15,418 nt of DNA from DATLEX01 sp035525015 (GCA_035525015.1 DATLFC010000144.1:1-15418), one strand, 5' to 3'; shown: positions 6,450 to 13,650, numbered from the stretch's first letter. Notes: a model not told the origin generated them from the sequence alone. Numbers and translations: made by a program.

Positions 6450-7105
6450 TGGAACGAGTATCCGAAGCCGATCCGGTTGGCGATCCGATCGTGGCCGATC
6501 TTGCGGCGGAGCCCTTTCAGCCGGGCCTCGATGGTGCTGCGCGAGACGCTTCTCGAGGCCATCGAGACTTCCTCCCGGATGCGCTCCACGGGAAGCGAGG
6601 CGGGAGCGTGGCGGATCAGCAGAGCCAGAACGTCCGATTCCCCCTTCGACAGGAAGATCTGCTCGCCGCGCCGGATCACGCGCATCGTGTCCGGAAAGAT
6701 CTTCAGGTCATCGTCTTCGTACGCGGCGGCCTCGAATGTCGCCGGCCCGGCGCGGCGGAGAACGGCGTCGGCGCGCGCCAGCAGCTCGCGCAAGCTCGAG
6801 CTCTTGAGGAACGATTCGTCGGCTCCCGACAGGAGGGCGTCGCTGTGCAGCTCGGGGTTCGTGGTCACGGCGATGATCGGCACGTCGGCGCGCGCCGCCT
6901 CCTCGCGCAGACGGCGGCACGTTTCGATGCCGGGACCATCGGCTTCGACGCTGAGCAGAACCAGATCGAAGGTGCGCGTCAGCGTCGCCGCCACGCCTTC
7001 CCGGTGGACGCCGAACCACTCCACGTCGTACGCAGCGCCCTCGAATTCGCGCCGGGCTCCAAGCGCGAAGAGCGCGTCGTCGTCGATGATCGCAATCCGT
7101 CGCAT
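6404..7105 (-). CDS. Receiver-winged-helix (OmpR/PhoB-type) regulator with degenerate receiver
   Basis: A 233-aa protein. I place the start at ATG 7105 (MRRIAIIDDD) because the receiver begins there; the frame is open further upstream, to 7228, but that encodes no recognisable domain. Residues 4-115 form a receiver: the acidic pocket DDD at 8-10, a Thr in IIAVTT and the conserved Lys in ESFLKSS are kept. The phosphoacceptor Asp, however, is replaced by Ser52 in DLVLLSVEADG. Residues about 130-215 are a Trans_reg_C winged helix, with recognition-helix sequence RSTIEARLKGLRRKIG and the wing RIGFGYSF. The last 14 residues (GSGLRGRGSDRRRP) are encoded by the GC-rich hairpin element, so the original C-terminus was probably altered. 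It is divergent from the TonB operon and upstream of DUF202-ppk1, so it is a candidate regulator of both. A PhoB role is unproven. Confidence 0.85.
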   Translation of the reverse strand: MRRIAIIDDDALFALGARREFEGAAYDVEWFGVHREGVAATLTRTFDLVLLSVEADGPGIETCRRLREEAARADVPIIAVTTNPELHSDALLSGADESFLKSSSLRELLARADAVLRRAGPATFEAAAYEDDDLKIFPDTMRVIRRGEQIFLSKGESDVLALLIRHAPASLPVERIREEVSMASRSVSRSTIEARLKGLRRKIGHDRIANRIGFGYSFQGSGLRGRGSDRRRP

Positions 7106-7185
7106 CGCAGTGTGGAAGTGTTCGTCGCCGGGAGCACTCACGCCGTGCAGCCGGCGTGAAGAGCGCATGCACGGACGAGAATTTG

Positions 7186-7230
7186 CTGTGAACCGGCTCG
7201 ATTTGACGCCGCCACCGGTCGGGTTCACAG
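7186..7230. promoter_or_regulatory. Perfect 9-bp inverted repeat CTGTGAACC / GGTTCACAG in divergent promoter region
   Basis: CTGTGAACC at 7186-7194 is the exact reverse complement of GGTTCACAG at 7222-7230. The right arm contains the first unit of the tandem 11-nt array that faces the TonB operon. The left arm presents the same core to the minus strand, toward the regulator gene, with one weaker second unit 11 nt on (ATTCTC). This would suit one regulator acting on both divergent promoters, including autoregulation of the regulator. Confidence 0.45.
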
Positions 7231-7255
7231 ATGCTTTACACCTGCTTCATCGGCG
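7223..7255 (+). promoter_or_regulatory. Three-unit 11-nt direct repeat, PHO-box-like, before TonB operon
   Basis: Three head-to-tail 11-nt units start at 7223, 7234 and 7245 with cores GTTCAC, CTTTAC and CTTCAT. TTCA/TTTA/TTCA falls at 7224, 7235 and 7246. Period, unit number and core all match the array upstream of the porin gene (308-340). A possible activator-dependent -10, TAGAAC, lies at 7272-7277, 8 nt before the ATG at 7286. A PhoB/PhoP-type regulator is the natural candidate on spacing and core sequence, but no binding data can be seen here. Confidence 0.6.
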
Positions 7256-7285
7256 GGAAGAGAGGGGCGCGTAGAACTGCGCTCC

Positions 7286-10057
7286 ATGAACACCTGCCGC
7301 ACACGCATTCGCCACTCGCTCCTCGCCGTCGTTCTTCTCGTCGCGCCGATCGCCGCTGCGCAGGGTCCCGGCCGCGCCGCGATCGGCGGCACGGTGAAGG
7401 ACAACAGCGGCGCCGCGCTCCCGGGGGTGACCGTTTCGGTCGTGCGCAGCGGCGATGCCGCGGCGTCGCCGGAGATCGCCGTGACCGGGATGACCGGCGA
7501 GTTCTCCGTCGCCGGCGTCACGCCCGGCGCCTACAGCGTCGAGGCGATCCTGGACGGCTTCCAGTCGCTGTCGCGACAGGTGAAGCTCCTCACGGATCAG
7601 AGGGTCAGCATCGCGTTCACGATGGCGCCGTCCTTCGGTGAGACCGTCGAGGTCGTGGCGAAGGCTGGCCGTACGGGAGAGGTGGAGGTGCTGGAAACAC
7701 GCAGGCAGGCCGCGGTGGTCAGCGACTCGATCTCAGCCGAGGAGATCCGTCGAACCCCCGATTCGAGCGCCGCTTCGGTGGTGGAGCGGCTGACCGGGGT
7801 CACGCTCATCGGAGACAAGTATGTCTTCGTCCGCGGCCTCGGCGAGCGCTACAGCGGTACGACCATGAACGGCGCCACGCTCCCGACCACGGAGACGGAC
7901 AAGCGCGTCGTTCCCCTCGATCTTTTTCCGGCGAAGCTCCTTTCGACCGTCAACGTCGTGAAGACGTACACGCCTGATCGCTCCGGCGATTTCGGCAGCG
8001 GCATCGTCGAGATGACGACGACCGACTTCCCGAGCTCCGCGACGATGAAACTCTCGTTCGGTGCCGGCCATCAGAGCGGCGCGACAGGCGGTGAGTTCCG
8101 CAGGTACGCCGGCGGCATCGACTGGCTGGGGAACGGCGGACAGGCGGTCTCGTCCTCACTTCCCGCCGAATTCCTGCAGCGGCGCAGCTCTCTCTCGCCG
8201 TCCGGCTTCACTCCGGGCGAGCTGGAACAGTTCGGCGAGACGTTCATCGGCGACTGGTCCGGCCGCGCCGTGTCGTCGGCCGATCCGGCCACCGACTATG
8301 CCGTGACGTACGGCAACACCTTCGGACCGCTGGGCGTCGTTCTCTCGGCGGTCTCGAACCACAAGTACTCGTCCACCGATGAGGAGCTCCGCTTCTTCGG
8401 TCTCGACGCCGGCAACGTGCTGGTTCCGCGCAACGACTACGCGATGCACAGCGACCGCGAGAGCAACAGCAGCGGCGTGATCGGCAATCTCTCGCTCCGT
8501 CTCACCGATTCGAACCGGATCTACCTGAACTCGATGCTCACGCGCGATGCTTCGTCGGAGTACCGCGCGCAGGAAGGGCTGAACACGAATGCCGGCGGCT
8601 TCATCCGGGCCGATCGTGTCCGCTACCAGATCGAGGAGATCTTCTCGACGAGAATCCGCGGCGAGCACAATTTCGCCGGCCCCGGAATCGGGAGTCTGGC
8701 CGAGTGGAACCTCGCGCGTTCCAGTGCCACGAACGAATCCGACCTGCGCGAGACGCTCTATCGTGAAGGCAACGCCGGAGTGTTCGCGCTTCAGGTCGGC
8801 CTGACCGGCACGAACTTCTACGATCTGGAAGATGGCATCGAGCAGGGAGGAGCGGCGTACTCCTTCTTTTATGCCGCCGCGGACGGAACGCGGTCGGGGA
8901 TGGTGAAGGGCGGCGTCGATCGCTTCCACCGTACCCGTGATTTCGCATCGCGGAGCTTCCGCTGGTCCGTCGCCAATCAATCGCTGTTCGATCTCACGCA
9001 GAGGCCGGAGGACATCTTCACCCGCGAGAACATCCGCCCCGACGGCCTCGAGCTTCGCGAGGTCACCGGCGTGAACGACGCCTACGACGCCGAGCACACG
9101 ATCGACGCCGCCTATCTGATGTCCGATGCCACGTTCGGCAGATGGCGGCTGATCGGCGGCGCCCGCTACGAGAGCTCGGACCAGTGGGTGGCGACGTTCA
9201 ATCCCTTCGATACCAGATCGGTCGTCCGCTCCGTGAACGAGAGCGCCAGCGTGCTCCCATCGATGAATCTGATCTACCAGGCCGGATCACGCACCAACGT
9301 CCGTCTCGGTTACGGACGCTCGGTCAACCGCCCGGAGTTCCGCGAGCTCAGCCCCTTCAACTTCGTCGAGATCACGGGTGGCCGTTCCGTGGCCGGCAAT
9401 CCCGATCTGAAAGACGCCACGCTGGACAGCTTCGACGTGCGGTGGGAGACCTTCCCGGCCGGCGGCGAGGTGATGGCGGTGAGCCTCTTCTACAAGCAGA
9501 TAGACCGCCCCATCGAGCGGGTGATCCAGCCGACCACGGAGCAGCGCATCTCGTTCGTCAACGCGGAGTCGGCGGACCTGTGGGGTGCCGAAGTCGAATA
9601 CCGCCGCTCCCTTGGAATCTTCACGCCGCGCCTCGACCGCTTCTCCCTGAACCTCAACTACGCCTGGGTGCGCTCGGATGTCACGGTCAGCCGGGCGCAG
9701 GTCGGTGTCGTGACCAGCCTCGAGCGCCCGTTGGAAGGGCAGTCGGATCAGGTCGCGAACGCGGCCCTGCAGTACTACGACCCTCTGCGCGGCACGATGG
9801 TGCGCCTGCTGACGTCGTACGTCGGAGCGCGCCTCGCCGACGTCGGCGCGTACGGACAGCCCGACATCTACGAGGCGGCGTACACGTCGATCGACGCGGT
9901 CATCTCGCAGCGGATGCTCCTGGAGGGGCTGGAGGTGAAGCTCGCCGCCACGAACCTTCTCGGTGGCGCGCGCGAGTTCACGCAGGGAAGCGAGATCCAG
10001 CGTCTCTACCGGCCGGGGCGAACGATCAGTCTGAGCCTCAGCTACGCACCCTTCTGA
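7286..10057 (+). CDS. TonB-dependent outer-membrane receptor with N-terminal carboxypeptidase-regulatory-like domain
   Basis: A 923-aa protein with a signal peptide (residues 1-25, ending AIAAAQ). A CarboxypepD_reg-like beta-sandwich follows at about 30-115 (AAIGGTVKDNSGAALPGVTVSVV). The plug lies at about 140-240, containing VVERLTGVTLIGDKYVFVRG, GERYSGTTMNGATLP and a PLDLFPAKLLSTVNVVKTYTP stretch that is typical of a large acidobacterial/proteobacterial receptor group. A long beta-barrel then ends in Phe (LSLSYAPF). Such receptors take up substrates through the outer membrane using TonB-ExbBD energy; TonB itself is not in the window. The substrate is unknown. It is the first gene of a probable operon with the beta-helix protein (41 nt downstream) and the CHRD protein, and PHO-box-like repeats precede it, so a phosphorus-containing substrate is a reasonable hypothesis. 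No clear Shine-Dalgarno stands before the ATG. Confidence 0.93.
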   Translation: MNTCRTRIRHSLLAVVLLVAPIAAAQGPGRAAIGGTVKDNSGAALPGVTVSVVRSGDAAASPEIAVTGMTGEFSVAGVTPGAYSVEAILDGFQSLSRQVKLLTDQRVSIAFTMAPSFGETVEVVAKAGRTGEVEVLETRRQAAVVSDSISAEEIRRTPDSSAASVVERLTGVTLIGDKYVFVRGLGERYSGTTMNGATLPTTETDKRVVPLDLFPAKLLSTVNVVKTYTPDRSGDFGSGIVEMTTTDFPSSATMKLSFGAGHQSGATGGEFRRYAGGIDWLGNGGQAVSSSLPAEFLQRRSSLSPSGFTPGELEQFGETFIGDWSGRAVSSADPATDYAVTYGNTFGPLGVVLSAVSNHKYSSTDEELRFFGLDAGNVLVPRNDYAMHSDRESNSSGVIGNLSLRLTDSNRIYLNSMLTRDASSEYRAQEGLNTNAGGFIRADRVRYQIEEIFSTRIRGEHNFAGPGIGSLAEWNLARSSATNESDLRETLYREGNAGVFALQVGLTGTNFYDLEDGIEQGGAAYSFFYAAADGTRSGMVKGGVDRFHRTRDFASRSFRWSVANQSLFDLTQRPEDIFTRENIRPDGLELREVTGVNDAYDAEHTIDAAYLMSDATFGRWRLIGGARYESSDQWVATFNPFDTRSVVRSVNESASVLPSMNLIYQAGSRTNVRLGYGRSVNRPEFRELSPFNFVEITGGRSVAGNPDLKDATLDSFDVRWETFPAGGEVMAVSLFYKQIDRPIERVIQPTTEQRISFVNAESADLWGAEVEYRRSLGIFTPRLDRFSLNLNYAWVRSDVTVSRAQVGVVTSLERPLEGQSDQVANAALQYYDPLRGTMVRLLTSYVGARLADVGAYGQPDIYEAAYTSIDAVISQRMLLEGLEVKLAATNLLGGAREFTQGSEIQRLYRPGRTISLSLSYAPF

Positions 10058-10086
10058 CCCCATCGCCCGTTTCACCAATTCGCTAT

Positions 10087-10093
10087 GGAGGAG
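10087..10093 (+). promoter_or_regulatory. Ribosome binding site GGAGGAG that fixes a GTG start
   Basis: GGAGGAG ends 5 nt before GTG 10099, and directly after that GTG comes a signal peptide. The reading frame is open far upstream, inside the TonB receptor gene, so this site is what decides the start of the beta-helix protein. Confidence 0.85.
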
Positions 10094-10098
10094 CATAC

Positions 10099-11958
10099 GT
10101 GAGAAGAATTTCTCTGTTCGCAGTCGCACTATTCATCGCATCGCATGCGGTCGCGGCACCCCAGCGCGCTGCGGCGCGCGGTCACGGCGCCGTGCCGGGA
10201 GCCTCGTGGATCCAGCGGGTGGCCACTGATGACCTGAAACCGGAGACGAGCGCGCTCAGCTGGGAAGCGATGCCTGTCCGCCCAGTGGCACTCGTCGAAA
10301 CGAACTACTACACATTTCTGCCCGGGGAGCGCGTGCAGCTTCGCATCAGTACGTATCCCAACGGCTACTCAGGCGCGGTCACGATGTACCTCTATCGCGA
10401 GAACCGCTCCACCGGGGAGCGTCGTTACTACAACATCGCCGCCGGCGATCTGCTGCCGGCCGGCGAGAGCCGCGATCTGTTCTCCATCTCCAGCGAGCCG
10501 GTGCGCGTCGTCGTCCCGCAGGTCAGCGACTTCGTTCTCTTCGGCACCGCCGCCGACCCGGCCAACAGCTGGGGCGTCAACGGCGCCCTCGGCGGGTCGA
10601 TCACCGTCCCGGCCGGGCAGACCGGTCTCTATCAGTACGTGCTCGAAATTCGTGACGCCGCCGGTCAGCGCGCTCTCGCTCGTTCCAACGCCATGTACTC
10701 GTACATCGAGGAGAGCGTTCCGGTGAGCGGCACGATCGGCACCAATACGACCTGGACCGCGAACAAGCGTTACGTGCTGAGCGACTTCGTCGGCGTCGCG
10801 CCCCCCGCCACGCTGACGATCGAGCCGGGCACGGTCATCTACGGCGGCAACACCCGCGCGACGCTCTTCATCCAGCGCGGCGCGAAGATCATGGCCAATG
10901 GAACGAACCGCCGCCCGATCATCTTCACCTCCGCGCAGACGGTCGGCAGCCGCGGCCAGACCGACTGGGGCTCGATCGTTCTGATGGGCGGCGCTCCGGT
11001 GAACGACACTCGCGGAGGTCTCGCCGGCGAGTCGTATCTGGAGGGGCTGCCGCAGACGCCGGAGTACCGCTTCGGGGGACCGAACGCGGAGGAAAGCAGC
11101 GGAGTGCTCCGCTACGTCCGCCTCGAGTTCGGCGGCTTCGAGATCCAGCCCAACCAGGAGATCAATGGTCTCTCCATGGCTGGCGTCGGCCGCGGCACGG
11201 TGGTCGAATACGTGCAGGTCCTGCAGAACAAGGACGACGCCTTCGAGTTCTGGGGCGGCACGGTCAACGCCCGCTACCTCCTCGGCGTCGGTTTCGCCGA
11301 CGACGGTCTGGACTTCGACCTCGGCTACACCGGCAACATCCAGTACGCCGTCATGATCAAGCGGGCGGCGAACGATGAGAACGACTCGAACTTCCTGACC
11401 GAGACCGACGGTCACCCGGAGACGTTCACGCTGACGCCGAAGACGGCGCCTCTCGTCTACAACGTCACGGCCATCCGCGAGGACAACGCGCAGTTCGGCA
11501 ATTACGGCGGCGTGCTGCGGCGCGGCGCCTCACCGAAGTTCTACAACGTGATCATGACGAACGCGCGGCACGCACCTCTCACGATCCGAGATACGGCCAC
11601 ATTCGACAACGTCAACAGCGGCGAGCTGGTGTTCGACAGCTCCATCCTCTTCGGCGACTTCTCCGATGCCCGATTCCCCAGTAGCTCCGATCGTGCGGTG
11701 CAGACGCGCGACTTTCTCTTCGGGACGATGAAGCGCAACCGCAATGTCGATCCGATGCTGGCGCTCGGCAGCAGGGTGAGCTCCGTGACCGCGCTCATGC
11801 CGGACGTCTCGCCGCTTCCCGGCTCGCCGGCTCTCAACCTCCAGTACGTGGCGCAGCCCCCGGACGACGGCTTCCTCGAGCAGGTCGACTTCATCGGCGG
11901 CGTGGGGCCGGGGCGGAACTGGGTCCTCGAAGGCTGGGCCAACTTCTCTGACAACTGA
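10099..11958 (+). CDS. Secreted right-handed beta-helix-like protein, partner of a TonB receptor
   Basis: A 619-aa protein starting at GTG 10099 behind a strong ribosome binding site. Its signal peptide is MRRISLFAVALFIASHAVAA. After an N-terminal beta-rich region (to about residue 210) comes a stretch I recognise from a large family of secreted proteins encoded beside TonB receptors in Bacteroidota and others. Markers are LTIEPGTVIYGGN near 235, FIQRGAKIMANGTNRRPIIFTS, DWGSIVLMGGAPVN, GVLRYVRLEFGGF, INGLSMAGVGRGTVVEYVQV, DDAFEFWGGTVN and DDGLDFDLGYTGNIQY. This layout resembles a parallel beta-helix. Some databases misname the family multidrug transporter, but it has no membrane helices. The role is not established; the position 41 nt after the receptor suggests surface binding or processing of the receptor's substrate. 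It is followed after 22 nt by the CHRD gene. Confidence 0.85.
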   Translation: MRRISLFAVALFIASHAVAAPQRAAARGHGAVPGASWIQRVATDDLKPETSALSWEAMPVRPVALVETNYYTFLPGERVQLRISTYPNGYSGAVTMYLYRENRSTGERRYYNIAAGDLLPAGESRDLFSISSEPVRVVVPQVSDFVLFGTAADPANSWGVNGALGGSITVPAGQTGLYQYVLEIRDAAGQRALARSNAMYSYIEESVPVSGTIGTNTTWTANKRYVLSDFVGVAPPATLTIEPGTVIYGGNTRATLFIQRGAKIMANGTNRRPIIFTSAQTVGSRGQTDWGSIVLMGGAPVNDTRGGLAGESYLEGLPQTPEYRFGGPNAEESSGVLRYVRLEFGGFEIQPNQEINGLSMAGVGRGTVVEYVQVLQNKDDAFEFWGGTVNARYLLGVGFADDGLDFDLGYTGNIQYAVMIKRAANDENDSNFLTETDGHPETFTLTPKTAPLVYNVTAIREDNAQFGNYGGVLRRGASPKFYNVIMTNARHAPLTIRDTATFDNVNSGELVFDSSILFGDFSDARFPSSSDRAVQTRDFLFGTMKRNRNVDPMLALGSRVSSVTALMPDVSPLPGSPALNLQYVAQPPDDGFLEQVDFIGGVGPGRNWVLEGWANFSDN

Positions 11959-11980
11959 GATCCGACCAGGAGAACGAACC

Positions 11981-13102
11981 ATGATGAAACGATTTCTGAT
12001 TGCCTGCTGTCTGGCCGCGGTGCTCCCCGTCGCGGCGCTCGCGCAGTCTTACTCGGCGCTTCTGACCGGCGCCGCCGAGGTTCCGGGTCCGGGCAACCCT
12101 GACGGAGCGGGCTTCGCCGTCGTGTCGATCGACGGGACGATCATCCGCTACAACGTCTTCGTGCAGGGCATCGGCGCGCCGACGCTGGCCCACATCCACA
12201 TCGGGGCCGCCGGCACGGCCGGCAACCCCGTCGTGAACCTCGACGTGAACACGCTCGCGAATGGAGCAGTTTCGAACGTTCCCCAGGACGTGATCGATGC
12301 CATCCGCGCGAACCCTGCCGGCTATTACATCAACGTGCACACCGCCGATTTTCCGCAGGGCGCCGTCCGCGGACAGCTCATCCAGCCCTTCCAGGCTGGA
12401 GCGCTGACGCAGTACGTTCCCATCGTCGGTAAAGCGACGGGTGCTGCGGGCGAGAACTTCGTGACCGACATGCGCGTCATCAACTATGGGGCCACGACCG
12501 CCTCGGTGACGCTCGACTACTTCCAGGCATCGGCCGCAGGTCACTCAGCACCGACCGCGACCGCGACGGTCACCGTCGCCCCGGGCGAGCAGGACGTCCT
12601 CGACGACATGCTGACCCTGCTCAACGCGAGCGGCATCGGCGGCCTCCGCGTCACCTCGACCGAGAGTGTCGAAGTCCGCGTCCGCGTCCTCAACGACCTG
12701 CGGGCCGGCGGGCTGGGGACGACCGGGTTCTCCATCGAAGCGGGCGAGCTGAGCGACGCGAAGACCGCCGGAAGCCTCGGTTTTCTCTCCGCGGCCACAT
12801 CGGCCGACATCGCGGCCGGCGTCGGATTCCGCTCGAACATCGGCTGGTTCAACCCGAACGCCACTCCGGCCAGCGCCACGTTCACGGCGCGGGCAACCGA
12901 CGGAAGCATTCTCGGCACGAAGACGGTCACGATCCCCGGCTACAGCATGGTGCAGCAGGGAGCGTTCGCGCTCCTCGACACGGTGCCTGCGCCAAGCCGG
13001 GAACAGGAGAACTTCTATGTGACCTGGACCTCCGACGCCCCCCTCTTCGTCTACGCCGCCGTCGTCGACAACAAAACCGGCGACTCCGTCCTCGTGCAGT
13101 AG
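11981..13102 (+). CDS. Secreted CHRD-domain protein with C-terminal beta domains
   Basis: A 373-aa protein with the signal peptide MMKRFLIACCLAAVLPVAALAQ. AGGAG lies 9 nt before ATGATG; either ATG (11981 or 11984) could serve. Residues 24-140 are a CHRD domain: YSALLTGAAEVPGPGNPDGAGFAVVSIDG, then LAHIHIGAAGTAGNPVV with the paired His of the family, then YYINVHTADFPQGAVRGQL. The remaining 230 residues contain at least two beta-sandwich-like segments (FVTDMRVINYGATTASVTLDYF; FRSNIGWFNPNATPASATF) and end VYAAVVDNKTGDSVLVQ. CHRD domains occur in chordin and in many secreted bacterial proteins of unknown role. It is the last gene of the TonB operon, and a strong hairpin follows 11 nt after the stop. 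A shared extracytoplasmic function with its two partners is inferred. Confidence 0.87.
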   Translation: MMKRFLIACCLAAVLPVAALAQSYSALLTGAAEVPGPGNPDGAGFAVVSIDGTIIRYNVFVQGIGAPTLAHIHIGAAGTAGNPVVNLDVNTLANGAVSNVPQDVIDAIRANPAGYYINVHTADFPQGAVRGQLIQPFQAGALTQYVPIVGKATGAAGENFVTDMRVINYGATTASVTLDYFQASAAGHSAPTATATVTVAPGEQDVLDDMLTLLNASGIGGLRVTSTESVEVRVRVLNDLRAGGLGTTGFSIEAGELSDAKTAGSLGFLSAATSADIAAGVGFRSNIGWFNPNATPASATFTARATDGSILGTKTVTIPGYSMVQQGAFALLDTVPAPSREQENFYVTWTSDAPLFVYAAVVDNKTGDSVLVQ

Positions 13103-13113
13103 GCCACTCTTCT

Positions 13114-13141
13114 GGGGCGCCGGTGTCCTCACCGGCGCTCC
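13114..13141. terminator. Strong GC hairpin after the TonB operon
   Basis: 13114-13125 pairs with 13130-13141 around a TCCT loop: 12 bp with one G-T pair, of which GCGCCGGTG/CACCGGCGC is perfect. It sits just after the CHRD stop and before the oppositely oriented small membrane gene. It could end transcripts from both sides or stabilise a 3' end. No T-tract follows, so it may instead be a dispersed palindromic repeat. Confidence 0.45.
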
Positions 13142-13151
13142 TGGTCGTGGT

Positions 13152-13352
13152 CTAGTTTGGATTGGACTTTGTAACATCCGCAGCTTCCCGAGACAGCCGG
13201 TAGGCAAACTCGACAAGGACGCGGACCATCAGCAGCCAATAGATTCCGCGCAGCGGATCATCGCCGAAGTAGGCAAATAGGGCCGCCATAAAGCTGACCA
13301 TACCGCCGGTCAGCAAAGCATTGATCCATGCGCCGTAGTTCATCCTTCGCAT
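13152..13352 (-). CDS. Small two-helix membrane protein, unknown function
   Basis: A 66-aa protein. The start ATG is preceded by GAGGAG (minus strand, 13367-13362) at a 9-nt spacing, which makes translation credible. Two hydrophobic helices are visible, about residues 10-28 (INALLTGGMVSFMAALFAYF) and 36-50 (IYWLLMVRVLVEFAY), joined by a short GDDPLRG loop. A polar tail follows (RLSREAADVTKSNPN). I do not recognise the family. It is divergent from the basic protein gene at 13390 with 37 nt between start codons, and its ribosome binding site overlaps that gene's candidate promoter. Confidence 0.65.
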   Translation of the reverse strand: MRRMNYGAWINALLTGGMVSFMAALFAYFGDDPLRGIYWLLMVRVLVEFAYRLSREAADVTKSNPN

Positions 13353-13354
13353 AG

Positions 13355-13383
13355 TTGCGATCTCCTCAGCGCGAGCCTACACT
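13355..13383 (+). promoter_or_regulatory. Candidate sigma70-type promoter giving a leaderless transcript
   Basis: TTGCGA (13355-13360), a 17-nt spacer and TACACT (13378-13383) are followed by six bases and the ATG at 13390. The predicted transcription start falls on the start codon, and no Shine-Dalgarno is seen for this gene. Confidence 0.5.
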
Positions 13384-13389
13384 GTTCCC

Positions 13390-13650
13390 ATGCCTTCACG
13401 AGCAAGCAACAAGCCACGCAAGAAGAAAGAAGACGAGATCCAGGCCGCCCGCCGCGTGGTGGATACGATCATCGAGAAGACGGAGCGAGTGATTGACCCG
13501 GCCGTGAGCGCCGCCGCCGCCGCACTATCGAAACTCGGAGCGTCGAAGGGTGGAGAGGCGCGAGCCAAGAAGCTGACCGCCAAGCGGCGCGCAGAGATCG
13601 CCAAGAAGGCCGCGGCAACACGTTGGGCTAAGTCTCATGGCTCTCGGTAG
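13390..13650 (+). CDS. Small Lys/Ala-rich basic protein (KGG-like motif)
   Basis: An 86-aa, strongly basic protein. Residues 1-15 carry Lys/Arg (SRASNKPRKKKED), and a helical middle follows (IQAARRVVDTIIEKTERVI). The C-terminal half reads GASKGGEARAKKLTAKRRAEIAKKAAATRWAKS. This ASKGGxARAxxLT..RR.EIAKKAA.ARW pattern recurs in many small accessory and phage-associated proteins and resembles nucleoid-associated or stress-induced KGG-motif proteins, but no precise function is known. The promoter pattern suggests leaderless translation. Its 3' end overlaps the convergent DUF3467 gene by 23 nt. Confidence 0.7.
   Translation: MPSRASNKPRKKKEDEIQAARRVVDTIIEKTERVIDPAVSAAAAALSKLGASKGGEARAKKLTAKRRAEIAKKAAATRWAKSHGSR

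Noticed and set aside
7141..7194. A full three-unit array on the minus strand toward the regulator gene
   Set aside because: The second unit (TTCT) is weak, the third position is absent, and the next TTCA is 32 nt away, out of phase by one base.
7106..7228. Upstream extension of the response-regulator gene
   Set aside because: The receiver begins exactly at ATG 7105, and the extra stretch would place coding sequence across the operator-like repeats.
8156..9097. A 313-codon minus-strand frame inside the TonB receptor gene
   Set aside because: The receptor sequence is convincing throughout; the antisense frame shows no family features.
10071..10081. TTCACC before the beta-helix gene as another PHO box
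   Set aside because: Only one unit; positions 11 nt before and after lack TTCA/TTTA, and the gene is inside an operon.
10369..11415. A 348-codon minus-strand frame opposite the beta-helix gene
   Set aside because: Shadow of a gene with signal peptide, ribosome binding site and family motifs; no domain seen in the antisense product.
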